NCBI GenBank assembly: GCA_014529385.2
Contig: CM043944.1
Location: 62,956,248 to 63,020,247, forward strand
Origin: Adiantum capillus-veneris
Lineage: Eukaryota; Streptophyta; Polypodiopsida; Polypodiales; Pteridaceae
Direction: 5' to 3'
DNA length: 64,000 bases
Shown: positions 9,983-20,027 of the stretch, one piece after another
How the letters are laid out: each line of letters begins with the position of its first letter
Position numbering within the stretch: position 1 is the stretch's first letter
The notes under the pieces: generated by a model
The model's database searches: none
Told to the model about the DNA's origin: nothing
Seen by the model: the letters and a program-made list of their open reading frames with translations, nothing else
Made by a program: the position numbers and the translations under genes

Positions 9983-11391
9983 ACCCCGATCTTACGGGCG
10001 CCCTTATCCCTGACTAGGAGCTTGAACACTTCCGGCGGGATACCATCAACTCTCGCCGCCTTGTGACGCTTCAGTCCTTGGCAAGCCTTACGGACTTCCG
10101 ACCACGTGAAAGGGTCATTCACCTCCGTCATTCTCGGCCACATCCTGACAGGCTTGCCCTGCCAGGCCTTAGGGTCCAAGCTCGTGCCGGACTCGTCCGA
10201 GAAGATTTTAGTGTAATGCCCTCGCCAGATTTCCAAGGTTTCCTCTTCACCTGCCTGCAAGACCCCGGCACTATCCAGTAGGGGCTGCACAGTCTGGCTC
10301 TCAGGGCCTTTTCCCAACATTCGTTGGTTCAGGCTCCACCACTTCTTGTGCTCTCTTCGCCTAAGTAGCTCGGAGCCTTTCTTTGCTAGTTGTTCCTGGA
10401 CTAGGCGCTGGGAGTCCTTCTCGGCGGCCCGAGCCTGTCCTCGTGCCTGTACGTATGCATTCCAAGCCTCTTTACCTTGGGTCGACTTAGGGTCCAGATC
10501 TCGCACTTTAAGGAATGCCTTACGTTTTCTATTAATTGCGCGCCTCACTTTGGAATCTAGCCTGGTTCGCTTATCAAGCAATCCGGGATGCCGTCTCCCG
10601 AAGACTCCGGCCTCCTTAGCTATGGCTTTGACATTAGCCTCGAAACCTTGGATCAATTGATGGGTTATTGTATCCGGGCCCTCGGAGTCAATCAACTGAA
10701 GGAGGGGCTCCCACCTATTACTATGTAAAAAGAGTCCTCCAGCCCCCTCGACTTTAGTCGCATCGATCCTTGGTCGCCTTTCAACTACGGGTTTCACCCC
10801 TACGCCCGGTGCGGTGCCTATAATCTTGCATGACACCGGCCAATGATTCGAGATGCCCGTGCTCCGTAGGACATAAGATTTACGAAGAGAGGACAAGGCC
10901 AGACTATTGACTACGAAAAAATCAATGTCCGATCTTCCCTTACCACGGGGGGAATGATACGTGAGGGGGGAGCCACGACACTGAAGGATTTTAAAATTGG
11001 GGCACTTGGACTCTAGCCATTTAGCCATCCTACTCTGGGACATGTTCCAATCGCCCCCCACCACGATTAGGACCTTCTTCTCGGCCAGCTTTCCGAGGTT
11101 CTTTACTAGAGTATCCAACATTCCGGTCCGTGCTTCCTTCAGTGCCCTCTGGGGCGCGTATACGTTCCCGTGGACCCACGGTCCCGTCAGCCCCTCCGGG
11201 TGCAGCTGGACGAAGATACTGTTGGGGAAAGACAGACTGAGCTCGAAGGCCCGACATCGCCGGGAGGTAAGGGTGATCAATCCTCTCTCACCGGGTTTGC
11301 CGGAACCTAGGGACTGAAAGGTATTACAACCCGGTACCTTCAACGGCCAACTACCTAGGAACATGCGCGTTTCCTGCAATCCCACGACCTC
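9983..11391 (-). pseudogene. LINE ORF2, APE-type endonuclease part
   Basis: Shows the AP-endonuclease motifs QETR (catalytic Glu), GDWN, RSDIDF and SNHWPV with the catalytic His. An in-frame TAG (11392-11394) separates it from the preceding VVVSLNVNGLRN, which is the first endonuclease motif, so the enzyme is interrupted just before its second motif. The open frame runs on to 9817 only because of the frameshift. The enzyme would nick the target DNA to start reverse transcription. Confidence 0.8.
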
Positions 11392-11684
11392 CTAGTGTCC
11401 CTTTTGAATCAAACACTCAAGCTCAACCCGTTTATTCCGAAGGCCATTAACGTTCAACGAAACCACGACAAGCCCCTCAGGGGAGGTTGCCTTACTTGGC
11501 CTAACCATCCGTGAGCGTTGGTTATAAGGGACTGACACCTTGGCATGCCATCTGGATAGGCGGGATTCACAGTGCAAGCGCTGGACAAGGTCGCTTGCGG
11601 CAAGCGGGGACTTCAGGATAACGTCGAAGCGATCATATACCTTTGAAACCCGTAAAATCAATGACTTGCCCACGATCGACTCAA
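11392..11684 (-). pseudogene. LINE ORF2 N-terminal remnant
   Basis: Encodes about 95 residues ending in the first endonuclease motif (SLNVNGLRN) before an amber stop. The open frame continues upstream past 11684, but from there it is antisense gag of element C, not LINE. The LINE is therefore 5' truncated within or just before its endonuclease. Confidence 0.6.
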
Positions 11685-12367
11685 TCTTCCCACTTCTAAT
11701 GAAGGTGGAGGCAAAATCATGGTACAATGCCTTGGCACAAGCAACCAAAGAACGATGGGACTTATTAAGAGCAGCCTTTGTCAAGCGTTTTGGAGAGGGC
11801 ACAACATCAAAGAAGCTATGGCAATTGTTGACAGAATTGAAGCAGGGCAATATGCTAGAGTACGCATCATGTGAGTCAAAGTTTGTAGATTTATGGGGGC
11901 GATGGGTTGCATCGCTAAGAGAGGATGAGGGGGCACCTGATTTCCTAAAGAAGGATCGGTTTGTGGCTGGGTTATGGCCAACTCTTAAAGAGAAGGTGAA
12001 GGGAAGGTTTCCTGCTACGTATGAGCTAGCAGTTGAAGTGGCCCGCCTTAAAGACAAGAAGTTGCGCCTAGAAGCCAGGAATATCGATGAAGAGGAAGCC
12101 GTTAGGACCCGACCACCTCTAGCACCACCTACAACAGCCGCCCATAGGATTCAACCACAAGGACTAATTGAAGATCAGCAAGAGCTTGTCAACCGAACCA
12201 CCAATCAACTTGAGAATCTCTCAATCCATTTGATACAACAAGGGCATGCACACAATCGCAACCAAGAGCAAGGGATCGGACAACGAAGGCAAAACCAAGA
12301 ATACCACTGCTACAATTGTGGGGAGGATGGTCATGGCATGTACTACTGTCCACACCCAAGGAGGTAA
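11684..12367 (+). pseudogene. gag: Element C-I gag, N-terminus missing
   Basis: Resumes at residues equivalent to about 44 of the C-II gag (IFPLLM), then KSWYNALAQATKERWDLL, the core of the retrotransposon capsid domain (the W...F pattern). It ends in the zinc knuckle CYNCGEDGHGMYYC. An in-frame TAA (12365-12367) follows, but the same frame carries on into the protease. About 43 N-terminal residues and the leader ORF3 and ORF4 were lost with the LINE insertion. Confidence 0.85.
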
Positions 12368-13600
12368 AATTTCAACAGAAGAGCCAGACAAAACCAGGTT
12401 TCACCACCGAGACCAAGACCACCACCACCGAGGGCACCACAACAAGCACCACCCGTGCAAATCCTACAACCACCCATTCAACCACATCCACCACCACAAC
12501 AACCTCTCATTCCAACCTTACCCCCACCACCAGTTGGCAATCAAACAGTAAGCGTCATCAGTCTTGAAGGTAAGGGAAAGGAGAAAGTGGAGGAGGATAT
12601 CAAGGGAGTGACAAAAGGTAAGACCAAGTTTAAAGGAGTAGCCATGGGGGTAAAACGTGCTAGGCATGGTGAATCTTCCCAAAAGGAAGAAAAGATGAAG
12701 ACTAAAGGGGAATCTAGCAAAAAGCCGTCCAAGTCATGACGTAAAATTGACATTGTAGATTTCTCTTTGGGTGAATGTTCCAAACCATATGATTTGGTTC
12801 AAGATGATGATTTGGTTCAAGATGTTTCTGTGCGGGGCCCAAAAATCACCTGGCCCCAGTTACTCAACCTAGCACCTAGGGTGAGGAGACAATGGACAAA
12901 GATGGTTAGCACTAGACGACCAAAGCCAAAGATAGCTGGGACTATCTCTAAGAGGAATCTAGATGACATACTACCAGTGATGGATGCTCACATCAAAGGG
13001 CAACACATCTCCAATATCTACATCGATGGTGGCGCACAAATATGCGTCATGAGTGAAAAAATGATGCACCATTTGGGTTTAGAGGTGAGTCGGCCGGCAC
13101 CATGCCGAGCCAAAATGGCAAATAATATAAAATTTCAATGTGTTGGTGTTATAAATGCAGTTAGGATAAAGGCATTCAACACCGAGGTAGATGTGGACAT
13201 CTTTGTCATGCCACACAAAGGGGAGGGCTATCCTATCATTCTAGAGAGGCCTTGGCTTATGGCTATGAGAGCTAAGCAGGACTGGGACACCGACATAATC
13301 CAGATGAAGGATGCAAAAGGGAGGCCAATACTTTACGACATGAAGATAGGTCAACAACGCGACATGGATCTAGAAACCTCCGAGGATGAGTTTTCTAGTG
13401 GTGACTCTTCAACCACTTCAGAGGAGGAGTCAACAGTGAGTGAAGAAAGTGACAGTAGCATTGAGGTGATGGGGATCATTCTCAAGGACCCTAAGAAGAT
13501 GGATCAATCTGATGTCTCATCATCAAACCAAGGGGAGACACCAGGTATACAACCTCTGGTAGAAGCAAGTAAGCTACATCAAATGCTCTCTAGTGACTAG
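12368..13600 (+). pseudogene. Element C-I linker and aspartic protease
   Basis: In frame with gag. A Pro-rich linker is followed by a Lys/Glu-rich stretch, a TGA (12737-12739), and then the protease with IDGGAQICVM. The usual D-T/S-G is DGG here and in the D element. The downstream ILERPWL (normally ILGRPWL) fits a retropepsin. An acidic Ser-rich tail ends in TAG (13598-13600), and a frameshift follows before RT. Confidence 0.75.
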
Positions 13601-13655
13601 TTGTGTGGGAAGGAGCGTGAAGATTATGTTTTCATGCTAAGTAATTTTTACCACA

Positions 13656-14620
13656 TTGTTCATTGATGAATATGATAAAATCACTGGCATCACAGTAGTT
13701 CAACATCACATTAAGCTCAAGGAGGGAAGTAAACCTGTAGTGCAGAAGCTCAGGCGGCTAGGAGTAATTCAACAAGACACCCTACTCAAAGAGGTGAGGA
13801 AATTGCTAGAAGCCGGTTTTATCTATCCTGTTGAAGACTCAGTGGGTTTCTGCAGTGGTAATCACACCAAAGAAGAATGGGGTAAGTGGAGGGTTTGTGT
13901 TGATTACAAGCCTCTTAATGCAGTCACAAAGAGGGACCATTTTCCTCTTCCTTTTCAAGACAAAATTCTCAATGAGGTAGCAGGACATGAGCGCTACACG
14001 GTATGTGATGGCTACTCAGGCTACTTCCAAATTAGCATCGCTAAAGAAGATCAAAAGAAGACAACCTTCATCACACCATGGGGATGTTTTGCTTACAGAG
14101 TTATGTCTTTTGGTCTCACTAATGCTCCAGCCACTTTTCAGTGATATGTGACATTTGTTTTTCAGCCATTCTTTGGAAAATCAATCCGTGATTTTATTGA
14201 TGAATTTTGTATCTATAGCTCTCGCTCTCTTCATTTGGAGAAAGTTTATGAAGGTCTAGCTAGGCTACAAGCTTTGGGTGGCCAACTCAATGTGGAGAAA
14301 TGCCACATTGATGAAAGTAAGGTTACTCTTCTTGGCCATGTGATCTCGGCCAAAGGCATTGAAGCTGACCCAAGCAAGGTTAAAGCCTTGGTGGCTTTGA
14401 CATCTCCCCCCACAACAAAGCAATTGGTCTCTTTTCTTCAAAAGGTGAGGTATTTGAGTAGGTTCATTCACTTGCTCTCCCAAATGGTTCTCCCTTTACA
14501 ACAAGTTACCCATAAAGAGATCTTCACTTGGAGTGAAGAAAATGAACAACAATTCAATGAGGTAAAACAAATTCTAGCTTCACTTCCCACCATAGCATCT
14601 CCAAAGTGGGACAAGCCATT
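13656..14620 (+). pseudogene. pol: Element C-I reverse transcriptase
   Basis: Contains WRVCVDYKPLNAVTKRDHFPLP, CDGYSGYFQI with the first catalytic Asp, and SFGLTNAPATFQ, all typical Ty3/Gypsy RT blocks. A TGA (14142-14144) breaks the frame; a CGA codon would fit. The YxDD box reads FIDE, so the second Asp is Glu. Later blocks such as LLGHVISAKGIEADPSKV and the FLQKVRYLSRFI region are clear. The enzyme must be inactive. Confidence 0.85.
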
Positions 14621-15440
14621 TTATGTAAACCCTAGTGTGGGTAATGACACACTTGGGGCTGTATTGATGCAAAAGACTTCTTTCATGCGTCCTATCTACT
14701 TCTCTAATGCTCCATCAGAAAAGGGATACACGGCAGTGGAGCACATGGTGCTTGCATTAACGTTTGCTACCACCAAATTTCGCTCTTATTTATTGTCTAG
14801 ACCATTCATAATCTTAACAATGGAAGACGTATTTCCTTATGTAATGCAGCACATGGATGTTTCTTCAAGGATTTCCAAATGGCTCACAAGACTGCAAGAG
14901 TTTGACTACACAATGCAAGTGGAGAACTCCACAAGGGCCAGTTTAGGAGGTATTCTCACTCATCGCTACTATGAAAAGAAGCTAAAGATAAAGCCAAATG
15001 ATCAAGAGATTACACCTGTGCTGGAAGTCCCTAAGGTAGAGGAGACTCACTCTCTTTTCTTTGATGGAGCCTACAAGAGGAAAGTGGACAAAGCTGCAGC
15101 AGGCATTGTCATCTTCAACGAGCAAGGGGATAAGGTTTTCTCCATTGGGAATCTCTTGGATTCTCACTCTAAATATGAGGCAGAATATGCAGCCTTAACT
15201 CTTGGGTTAGAGTGGTGTGTGACACGGGGCATTCAACAGTTAAATGTATTTGGTGATGCCAGGCTTTTAATAAAACAAATACAAGGAACTTGGGCTTGTA
15301 AAAATCATAGCTTGCTGGGCCATTTGCGCAAAATTAAGGAACTTTTAGGGAAATTTCAAGTTGTACAATTACATCATGTCCCTCGAGCAGAAAATCAAGA
15401 AGCAGATGCTCTAGCTAGAGAGAAGCTGCAAGATGTTTCA
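14621..15440 (+). pseudogene. pol: Element C-I RNase H and second (aRNH-type) RNase H
   Basis: The first RNase H (14630-14950: GAVLMQ, YTAVEHMVLALTFATTKFRSYL) lacks its first acidic residue. A second RNase H follows: FFDGAY (first Asp), YEAEYAALTLGLEW (Glu), FGDARLLIKQ (Asp) and EADALARE (last Asp) are all present. Two RNase H domains in this order are known from the Tat lineage, where the second one is thought to have been acquired separately. Confidence 0.8.
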
Positions 15441-16240
15441 GTGGTGGGTGCTATCAAGTTGAAGCTGCCTCTCTTCCAAGGTAGCGATGCTATGCCTAAC
15501 ATCATGAGTTTCTTAGACACAAGAGAGTGTCCTAAAGATCTTACTAAGGGCCAAAAGCAGTGGCTTGTGCGCAAGGCAACAAAATACCGCCTTATCAATG
15601 ACGACCTCTACTGCAAGGGTAAGGATCAAATTCTTAGGCATGTACCTCTCTCTAGAGAGATCATTGAAATCGTTTCAAGTTGCCATGATGGTGTTTGCGG
15701 AGGATACTTTGCACTTGACATCACTAGTAGAAAGATTCTACAAGCCGGGTTTGTATGGCCTAGTCTACATAGGGATGTGCATCATTGGTGTAAAACATGC
15801 AAGGAATGTCAAAAGGCAGGCAATAGGAGGCTCACATATGAGCCACAGACTCTTATAATCTCATATGGACCATTTGAAAAATGGGAAATTGATGCTATTG
15901 GGCCTTTGCCAAGGAGCCAATCAGGTAAATTGTATATCATCATGGCTGTGGACTACATGACCAGGTGGGCTGAAGAAGTTGCCACCACCTAGATTACAGC
16001 TAAGGAAGTGGCTAAGTTCGTATGTGAAAACATTTGTTGTCATTTTGGCACTCCTCTTGAAATAATTTCTGACAGGGGACCAGGTTTTAGAGGAGACCTT
16101 ATAAGAGAGCTGATGGAGAAGCTGGGTATCTTACGACGACACTCAACTCCCTACTACCTACAATGCAATGGTTTGGTGGAAAAGATAAATGGTATGATCT
16201 GCAAAATCATCACTAAACATGTAAACAATCACAAAAGTGA
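15441..16240 (+). pseudogene. pol: Element C-I integrase, truncated
   Basis: The zinc-binding domain has H, C and C, but the second His is Tyr (GGYFA; the D element has GGHFA). The catalytic core shows IDAIGPLP (Asp), ISDRGPGF (Asp) and GLVEKINGM (Glu). A TAG at 15990-15992 interrupts it in frame. The sequence stops after NNHK at about 16240, where inverted C-II sequence begins. Confidence 0.85.
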
Positions 16241-16249
16241 TTCGAACAT

Positions 16250-16677
16250 CAGGTGCCTCTCTTTAGGAAATCAAGTGCCTCTCTTTAGAAAATCAGGTGC
16301 CCCCTCATCCTCTCTTAGCGATGCAACCCATCGCCCCCATAAATCTACAAACTTTGACTCATATGATGCGTACTCTAGCATACTGTCCTGCTTCAATTCT
16401 GTCAACAATTGCCATAGCTTCTCTGATCCTCTCCAAAACGCTTGACAAAACGCTTAACAAAGGCTGCTCTTAATAAGTCCCACCGTTCCTTGGTTGCTTG
16501 TGCCAAGGCATTGTACCATGATCTTGCCTCCACGTTCATTAGAAGTGGGAAGATGCGCAAGCGTGAAGCATCATCATCTCTCGCAGAGATGACACGTGCT
16601 ATTTCCAAGTTGTCTATAAAGTCTGCAGCATCCTCACCCACCTTACCAGTAAAGGTTGGAAATGCTACACTTGCCAT
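16250..16677 (-). pseudogene. gag: Element C-II gag, N-terminal part
   Basis: Starts MASVAFPTFTGKVGEDAADF, then the same WYNALAQATKERWDLL block as C-I gag. A small duplication gives VKRFVKRF. Frame is lost after about 90 residues (near 16402), and homology to C-I gag ends near 16250. It shows where gag starts in this family: 103 bp after leader ORF4. Confidence 0.75.
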
Positions 16678-16780
16678 TGTGGAGTGAAAAAATTAACTCA
16701 AAATTAACTCGACTTAGAAATCCCTTTTTTTTTTATAAATAGAGATTCAATACATGGGTGCTCGGTAGATGGAAAACATA

Positions 16781-17005
16781 CTATACAAGGATGAAAATAA
16801 CTACATCAAAAGATACTTCATAATTACTCATAGGGAGGATAAAGGATAGAGAAGAGGTGTTTATCTCTTGCAATCGTTCTCTACCAAACATGGTTGTAAT
16901 GATCTGCTGATCAAACATCTTGCGGTCCAAGATTACTTTGATTGATTGAATTCGTTGTGGTGCATAAGTTTCGTTCCTTGCAAAAGGTTGATGTGCTGGG
17001 TCCAT
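16781..17005 (-). CDS. Leader ORF4: ~74-residue protein of the FILP/DV family
   Basis: ATG at 17005-17003 overlaps the TGA of ORF3 by one base (TGATG). The protein has the pattern Q-I, FGRERLQEI, SFILPM and SFDVVIFILV, shared with the ORFs at 26869-27081, 27078-27296, 44207-44419 and 44441-44659. A conserved FG..RL.EI and a hydrophobic end (IFILV) define the family. I do not know the family. It lies just before gag in C, D and F elements. Confidence 0.6.
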   Translation of the reverse strand: MDPAHQPFARNETYAPQRIQSIKVILDRKMFDQQIITTMFGRERLQEINTSSLSFILPMSNYEVSFDVVIFILV

Positions 17006-17469
17006 CACATGATAATTCGGAAAGGCTCTCTCCTTTGTGGTGGAAGGTTATAGTCGGAGGTGTAGAGCTCTTGGTAGTCAAGGTCAAATTTATAGTACCA
17101 CAGGATAAGATTGTCTTCGTCTTCTAGCTCTACGACTGCCCCTCTAGCAAGCTCTTGGAAAAGCTTGAACTCTCTCTCTTTGAGCACCTTCACTTTCCTG
17201 CAAGATAGAGTGTCATCTAGTGTATACACAGGTGTGATGAGGTAGGTGGTGAGTCTTACCACTTGTATTAATCCAAGTTGGATAAATACATAGCAAGCTG
17301 TAAAGTCGTCAGCATAGCCTTGATTCACAAACAACACTCCTTGAAGGTGGAGGGTCTTGTCTTTACGCCAAGCAAACCCTGTGTCAAAGACCTTGTCGAT
17401 GACAAGCTCCGCCACTTCACTCGGTAGACGACGTTGAATCCATGCTGCTGTTTCTAGTTCCTGGCTCAT
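17005..17469 (-). CDS. Leader ORF3: 154-residue protein, unknown
   Basis: Starts MSQELETAAWIQRRLPSEVAE, 61 bp after ORF2, and is unbroken. It has a mixed, soluble-looking composition, an acidic patch (VVELEDEDN), many Tyr and Leu, and no membrane segment or motif I can name. Its TGA overlaps the ATG of ORF4, which suggests coupled translation. No second copy exists in this window because C-I lost this part. Confidence 0.5.
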   Translation of the reverse strand: MSQELETAAWIQRRLPSEVAELVIDKVFDTGFAWRKDKTLHLQGVLFVNQGYADDFTACYVFIQLGLIQVVRLTTYLITPVYTLDDTLSCRKVKVLKEREFKLFQELARGAVVELEDEDNLILWYYKFDLDYQELYTSDYNLPPQRREPFRIIM

Positions 17470-17530
17470 GAGATGAGAGTGAGGTATAGAAAGACTTTGG
17501 AAGAACTACCCTTTTGTTTTGGAGACGGGG

Positions 17531-17773
17531 TCATTGTCGATGCTGGAAAACCCTTGAATCTTTTGGTGCAAGGGAGAGAGAGGGACCACGCGTTCGTAGT
17601 AGCTTCCTCAAGTTGTGAAGGCTTGTTGTGGGCGTAGGTAGAATAGATGGCAAAGATAGGGACGTAGATGTAGAGAAGCCTGGTGCTACTTGAAAGCCTA
17701 CCGATGTGAGAACGCCTGTGCGGATGTCGCGGAAGAAAATGATGGCATTTTCTTCACTTTGGGTTGCACTCAT
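17531..17773 (-). CDS. Leader ORF2 (complete copy), ~80 residues
   Basis: Starts MSATQSEENAIIF inside the end of ORF1 (20-bp overlap, different frame). Ser/Pro/Thr-rich second half. About 85% identical to the C-I copy and ends a few residues later at RVFQHRQ. No known domain. Confidence 0.5.
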   Translation of the reverse strand: MSATQSEENAIIFFRDIRTGVLTSVGFQVAPGFSTSTSLSLPSILPTPTTSLHNLRKLLRTRGPSLSLAPKDSRVFQHRQ

Positions 17774-18011
17774 GTCGAAGGTGCGATTTTTGGCTACAAT
17801 GTGAGCATGATGCGGCTTGTGCCTTGATTTTACGATTACGGGGATGATGAGAAATGTAAACAATTTGAGTAGGAAAAGAAGGTCTTACCACCTCTTCTAT
17901 GCTAACAATACAACACCCTGGCAAGAGTGTCTTGATGACATGCGTCAAACCTTTTTGAAGCTCCTCCTCTTCAATGGTCCAATTAGAGAATTCAAGAAGC
18001 CACTCGTCCAT
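17754..18011 (-). CDS. Leader ORF1 (second copy), zinc-knuckle mini-protein
   Basis: Starts MDEWLLEFSNW and ends in CSHCSQKSHLRHEC, the same C-X2-C-X4-H-X4-C knuckle as at 7083-7340. Differences from the other copy are mostly single substitutions without stops. First of four ORFs between the primer-binding site and gag. Confidence 0.6.
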   Translation of the reverse strand: MDEWLLEFSNWTIEEEELQKGLTHVIKTLLPGCCIVSIEEVVRPSFPTQIVYISHHPRNRKIKAQAASCSHCSQKSHLRHECNPK

Positions 18012-18061
18012 GAAGAGAAGTAAACATGTCAGCCTTGTAAATTGAAGGTTTCAAGAGCCCT

Positions 18062-18080
18062 CCTCCGTGGGGGCACCAAA
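18062..18080 (-). promoter_or_regulatory. Primer-binding site of C-II
   Basis: On the minus strand TTTGGTGCCCCCACGGAGG follows the LTR end directly. It differs by one base from the C-I site and resembles the D-b site. Confidence 0.5.
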
Positions 18081-20027
18081 TGAGAGGCGGATGTGAAAAA
18101 TAGACCCGGTGGCCTCTACACCAAGACTATACACAATGGCCTCATCATGGGAGGTACACAATAGGGGCACCACCTAGCAAGATATGCGGCTAGGACGCAT
18201 ACATATATACAATAAAAAATGCCATGGAAAACAATTTCAAGATCCACGTTCAAATGTGGAATGGGATGGTCGGAGAATAAGGTGAGAAGAGTGGTAAGTG
18301 AGTGAGAATGGGCTTGCTACTCGTACATGTAGTAAGGAAAATAATGAGGTCAGGGAAACATGCAAGTATGTTCACTTCTCATACAAGAAGTGGCGAATCC
18401 GCACACCTGAAGATGCAAGTAGCAAGATGATAGAAATATGAGAGGCAGAGTGTGTGTGTGTGTGTATGGTAGCGAATCCGCACACCTTAACATAAGCCAA
18501 AAATAAATAAAAAATTGGCAAAGAACAAACATATACCATACTTACAATGAAATGTATCTAAGGCGACACAAGGTATGGCACCAAGATGAAGTGTGTTGAT
18601 TGCTTGCAAAAGATGAAGACAATAGGTAGCGTATGGCAAGAAGATGACAAGGGAGCAAGATCGTAGGAGGCATAATGGAGAGATGGGAGTTGATGACGAG
18701 GAATATCATGAGTGTGTCCACCCTTCTTCTTCTTGAAATTGTGTCTTCAACCCTTAATTATAAGTGGTGTGGAGGTATGGTGCTCATTTTTTTTGCATGG
18801 TGATGGTGATGGTCATGGTGTTGTGATTATGTGATTAGGATTCATGCTACAAGCATGTAGCACAAGGGTGTGTATCGATAGGTGTGTGTATGTGTGTATC
18901 TCCCCCCTAGTGAGCTCTCATGGCCTCCTTATATAGGGTAAGAGAAGGATTTAGCAATATTTCTAATTGAGGTGAGTGTCCCACTCTGGTGACTAGAAAA
19001 ATGGGGTGCATGTGACTGTGGCTCCCATCTTGTCTCCTCATTATTTAAAATACCAGAGTCAATAGAGAGAGAAGAAGAGAGAATGTGGGTAGGATGTAGA
19101 GGATAGGAGATATTTACAATAGTCTAGCTTTGGCTAGACATAAGTTTATTAGGGAGAGAAGAGAGAGGTAAGAAAGTTACAAGAGAGGTTGTCGAAGGTA
19201 GATAGTTGTTGATGAGGATAGATCCTCCAAAAATGGTGATAGAATCACTCTAAACTTGCCAAGACCTCAATAAAAGAGCCTTGTCTCTTGTAATCATGCT
19301 TGAAGACTTGTAGAACCATAGCCATTCTAGAGAGAAGAAAACTGGGGATGGCCGGTGTCACCATTACACGAGAAAACTGGGGTCCACCACAAAAATCATA
19401 GCTCCGCGTTCATAACTCCAAAAATTCTGAAAAAAATTTGAGCTAAAAGTAGAGCTCACAAGCTACAACTTTCATGTTGAACACTTCTTCAGATTCGGGA
19501 TTCTTCTCTATGCAAAAAATTCAGTCAAATAATGTATTATTTGTGGCTGCAAAGGTCTTTTGGTGGTCCCCTTTGAGTGGACCTCTCTCTTGCCTTAGTG
19601 TAAGCTTCTTCGTGTTTGTGAAAACATACATAGAGTGTTGAAAAGATTGGCAATCATTTAGATGGAGGTATTATTGAAATTTGAAAGTGGGGTTGAGGTT
19701 TGAAAATGAAAGCTAATGAATAAAATATTTGGTAGGGTGGAATAATATATATACATGAAAAATATATTAAAAAATATTAAATATATATAATGTAATTTAG
19801 AATATATACATTTAATGTTTAAGGTGAAAAGAGAGATCAACAAAGAAAGCTTACTTATTTATGCTACATCGTGATTGATTAGCATAAGTCTTATTTATTT
19901 AATAAAAGCTAAAACGTTTGTGAAAAAGGGAAGAAAAATCAAAAGTAACTTATATAATAGAAAATATTTTTTGGTAAAAGCACAAAAAATATATGGGGGA
20001 TTCCCATGCATGGAAAAGCTTGTCTCA
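18081..20027 (-). repeat. LTR of family C, copy II
   Basis: 1.95 kb, minus strand, from TGAGACAAGC (20027) to CCTCTCA (18081). Collinear with C-I, with TATA box at 18928-18935 and the paired 19-bp motif. Before its start, on the same strand, lies a purine-rich run (GGGGGAGGG then CTAA), which looks like a polypurine tract. Confidence 0.85.

Larger units (their letters stand above)
7559..11684 (-). mobile_element. LINE (non-LTR retrotransposon), 5' truncated
   Basis: Lies on the minus strand. Its A-tail appears as T9 at 7559-7567 and its open frames run towards it. It encodes an APE-type endonuclease, a reverse transcriptase with FADD, and a C-terminal CCHC-like finger. A GC-rich stem-loop sits ~20 bp before the tail. 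The 5' end is cut at about 11684, where element C gag resumes with a short shared stretch (ATCTTCCCAC). Decay is light: one in-frame TAG and one 2-bp frameshift, so this is a fairly recent insertion. The clade is not assigned. Confidence 0.85.
5117..16240 (+). mobile_element. Tat-like Ty3/Gypsy retrotransposon C-I, 3' truncated, carrying a LINE
   Basis: Order: 5' LTR (5117-7013), primer-binding site, leader ORF1 and ORF2, then a LINE that replaces the rest of the leader and the start of gag, then gag, protease, RT, RNase H, second RNase H and integrase up to about 16240. The domain order PR-RT-RH-aRH-INT with a second RNase H is the hallmark of the Tat lineage. Extra ORFs before gag are known from its Ogre members. 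The copy is dead: several in-frame stops, one frameshift, a changed RT active site, and loss of the integrase end and of any 3' LTR in the same orientation next to it. It is joined tail-to-tail to inverted copy C-II. Confidence 0.8.
16241..20027 (-). mobile_element. Inverted 5' half of a Tat-like element, C-II
   Basis: Read on the minus strand: LTR (20027 to 18081), primer-binding site, leader ORF1 to ORF4, then the start of gag to about 16250. It is a close relative of C-I and supplies the leader and gag start that C-I lost to the LINE. It meets C-I tail-to-tail at 16240-16250, where short direct repeats are seen. Its LTR start faces C-III head-to-head across 80 bp. Confidence 0.8.

Noticed and set aside
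8090-11400. Plus-strand open frames across the LINE (for example 10346-10660 and 10997-11317)
   Set aside because: They are antisense shadows of the endonuclease and RT frames, with no motif of their own.
11540-11683. Extension of C-I gag upstream of 11684
   Set aside because: The open frame continues, but the sequence there is antisense LINE; comparison with C-II shows that gag homology starts at 11684.
11685-12057. Extension of the LINE frame upstream of 11684 on the minus strand
   Set aside because: This part is antisense to gag of element C, so the frame is chance read-through.
13656-14144. Selenocysteine-type or programmed readthrough at the TGA ending the first RT part
   Set aside because: The copy has further stops, a frameshift and a changed catalytic box, so decay is the simpler reading.
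16781-18011. Endogenous caulimovirus-like polycistronic unit
   Set aside because: The small ORFs are preceded by a long LTR and primer site and followed by gag. The related copies have integrase, which plant pararetroviruses lack, and no movement protein was seen.
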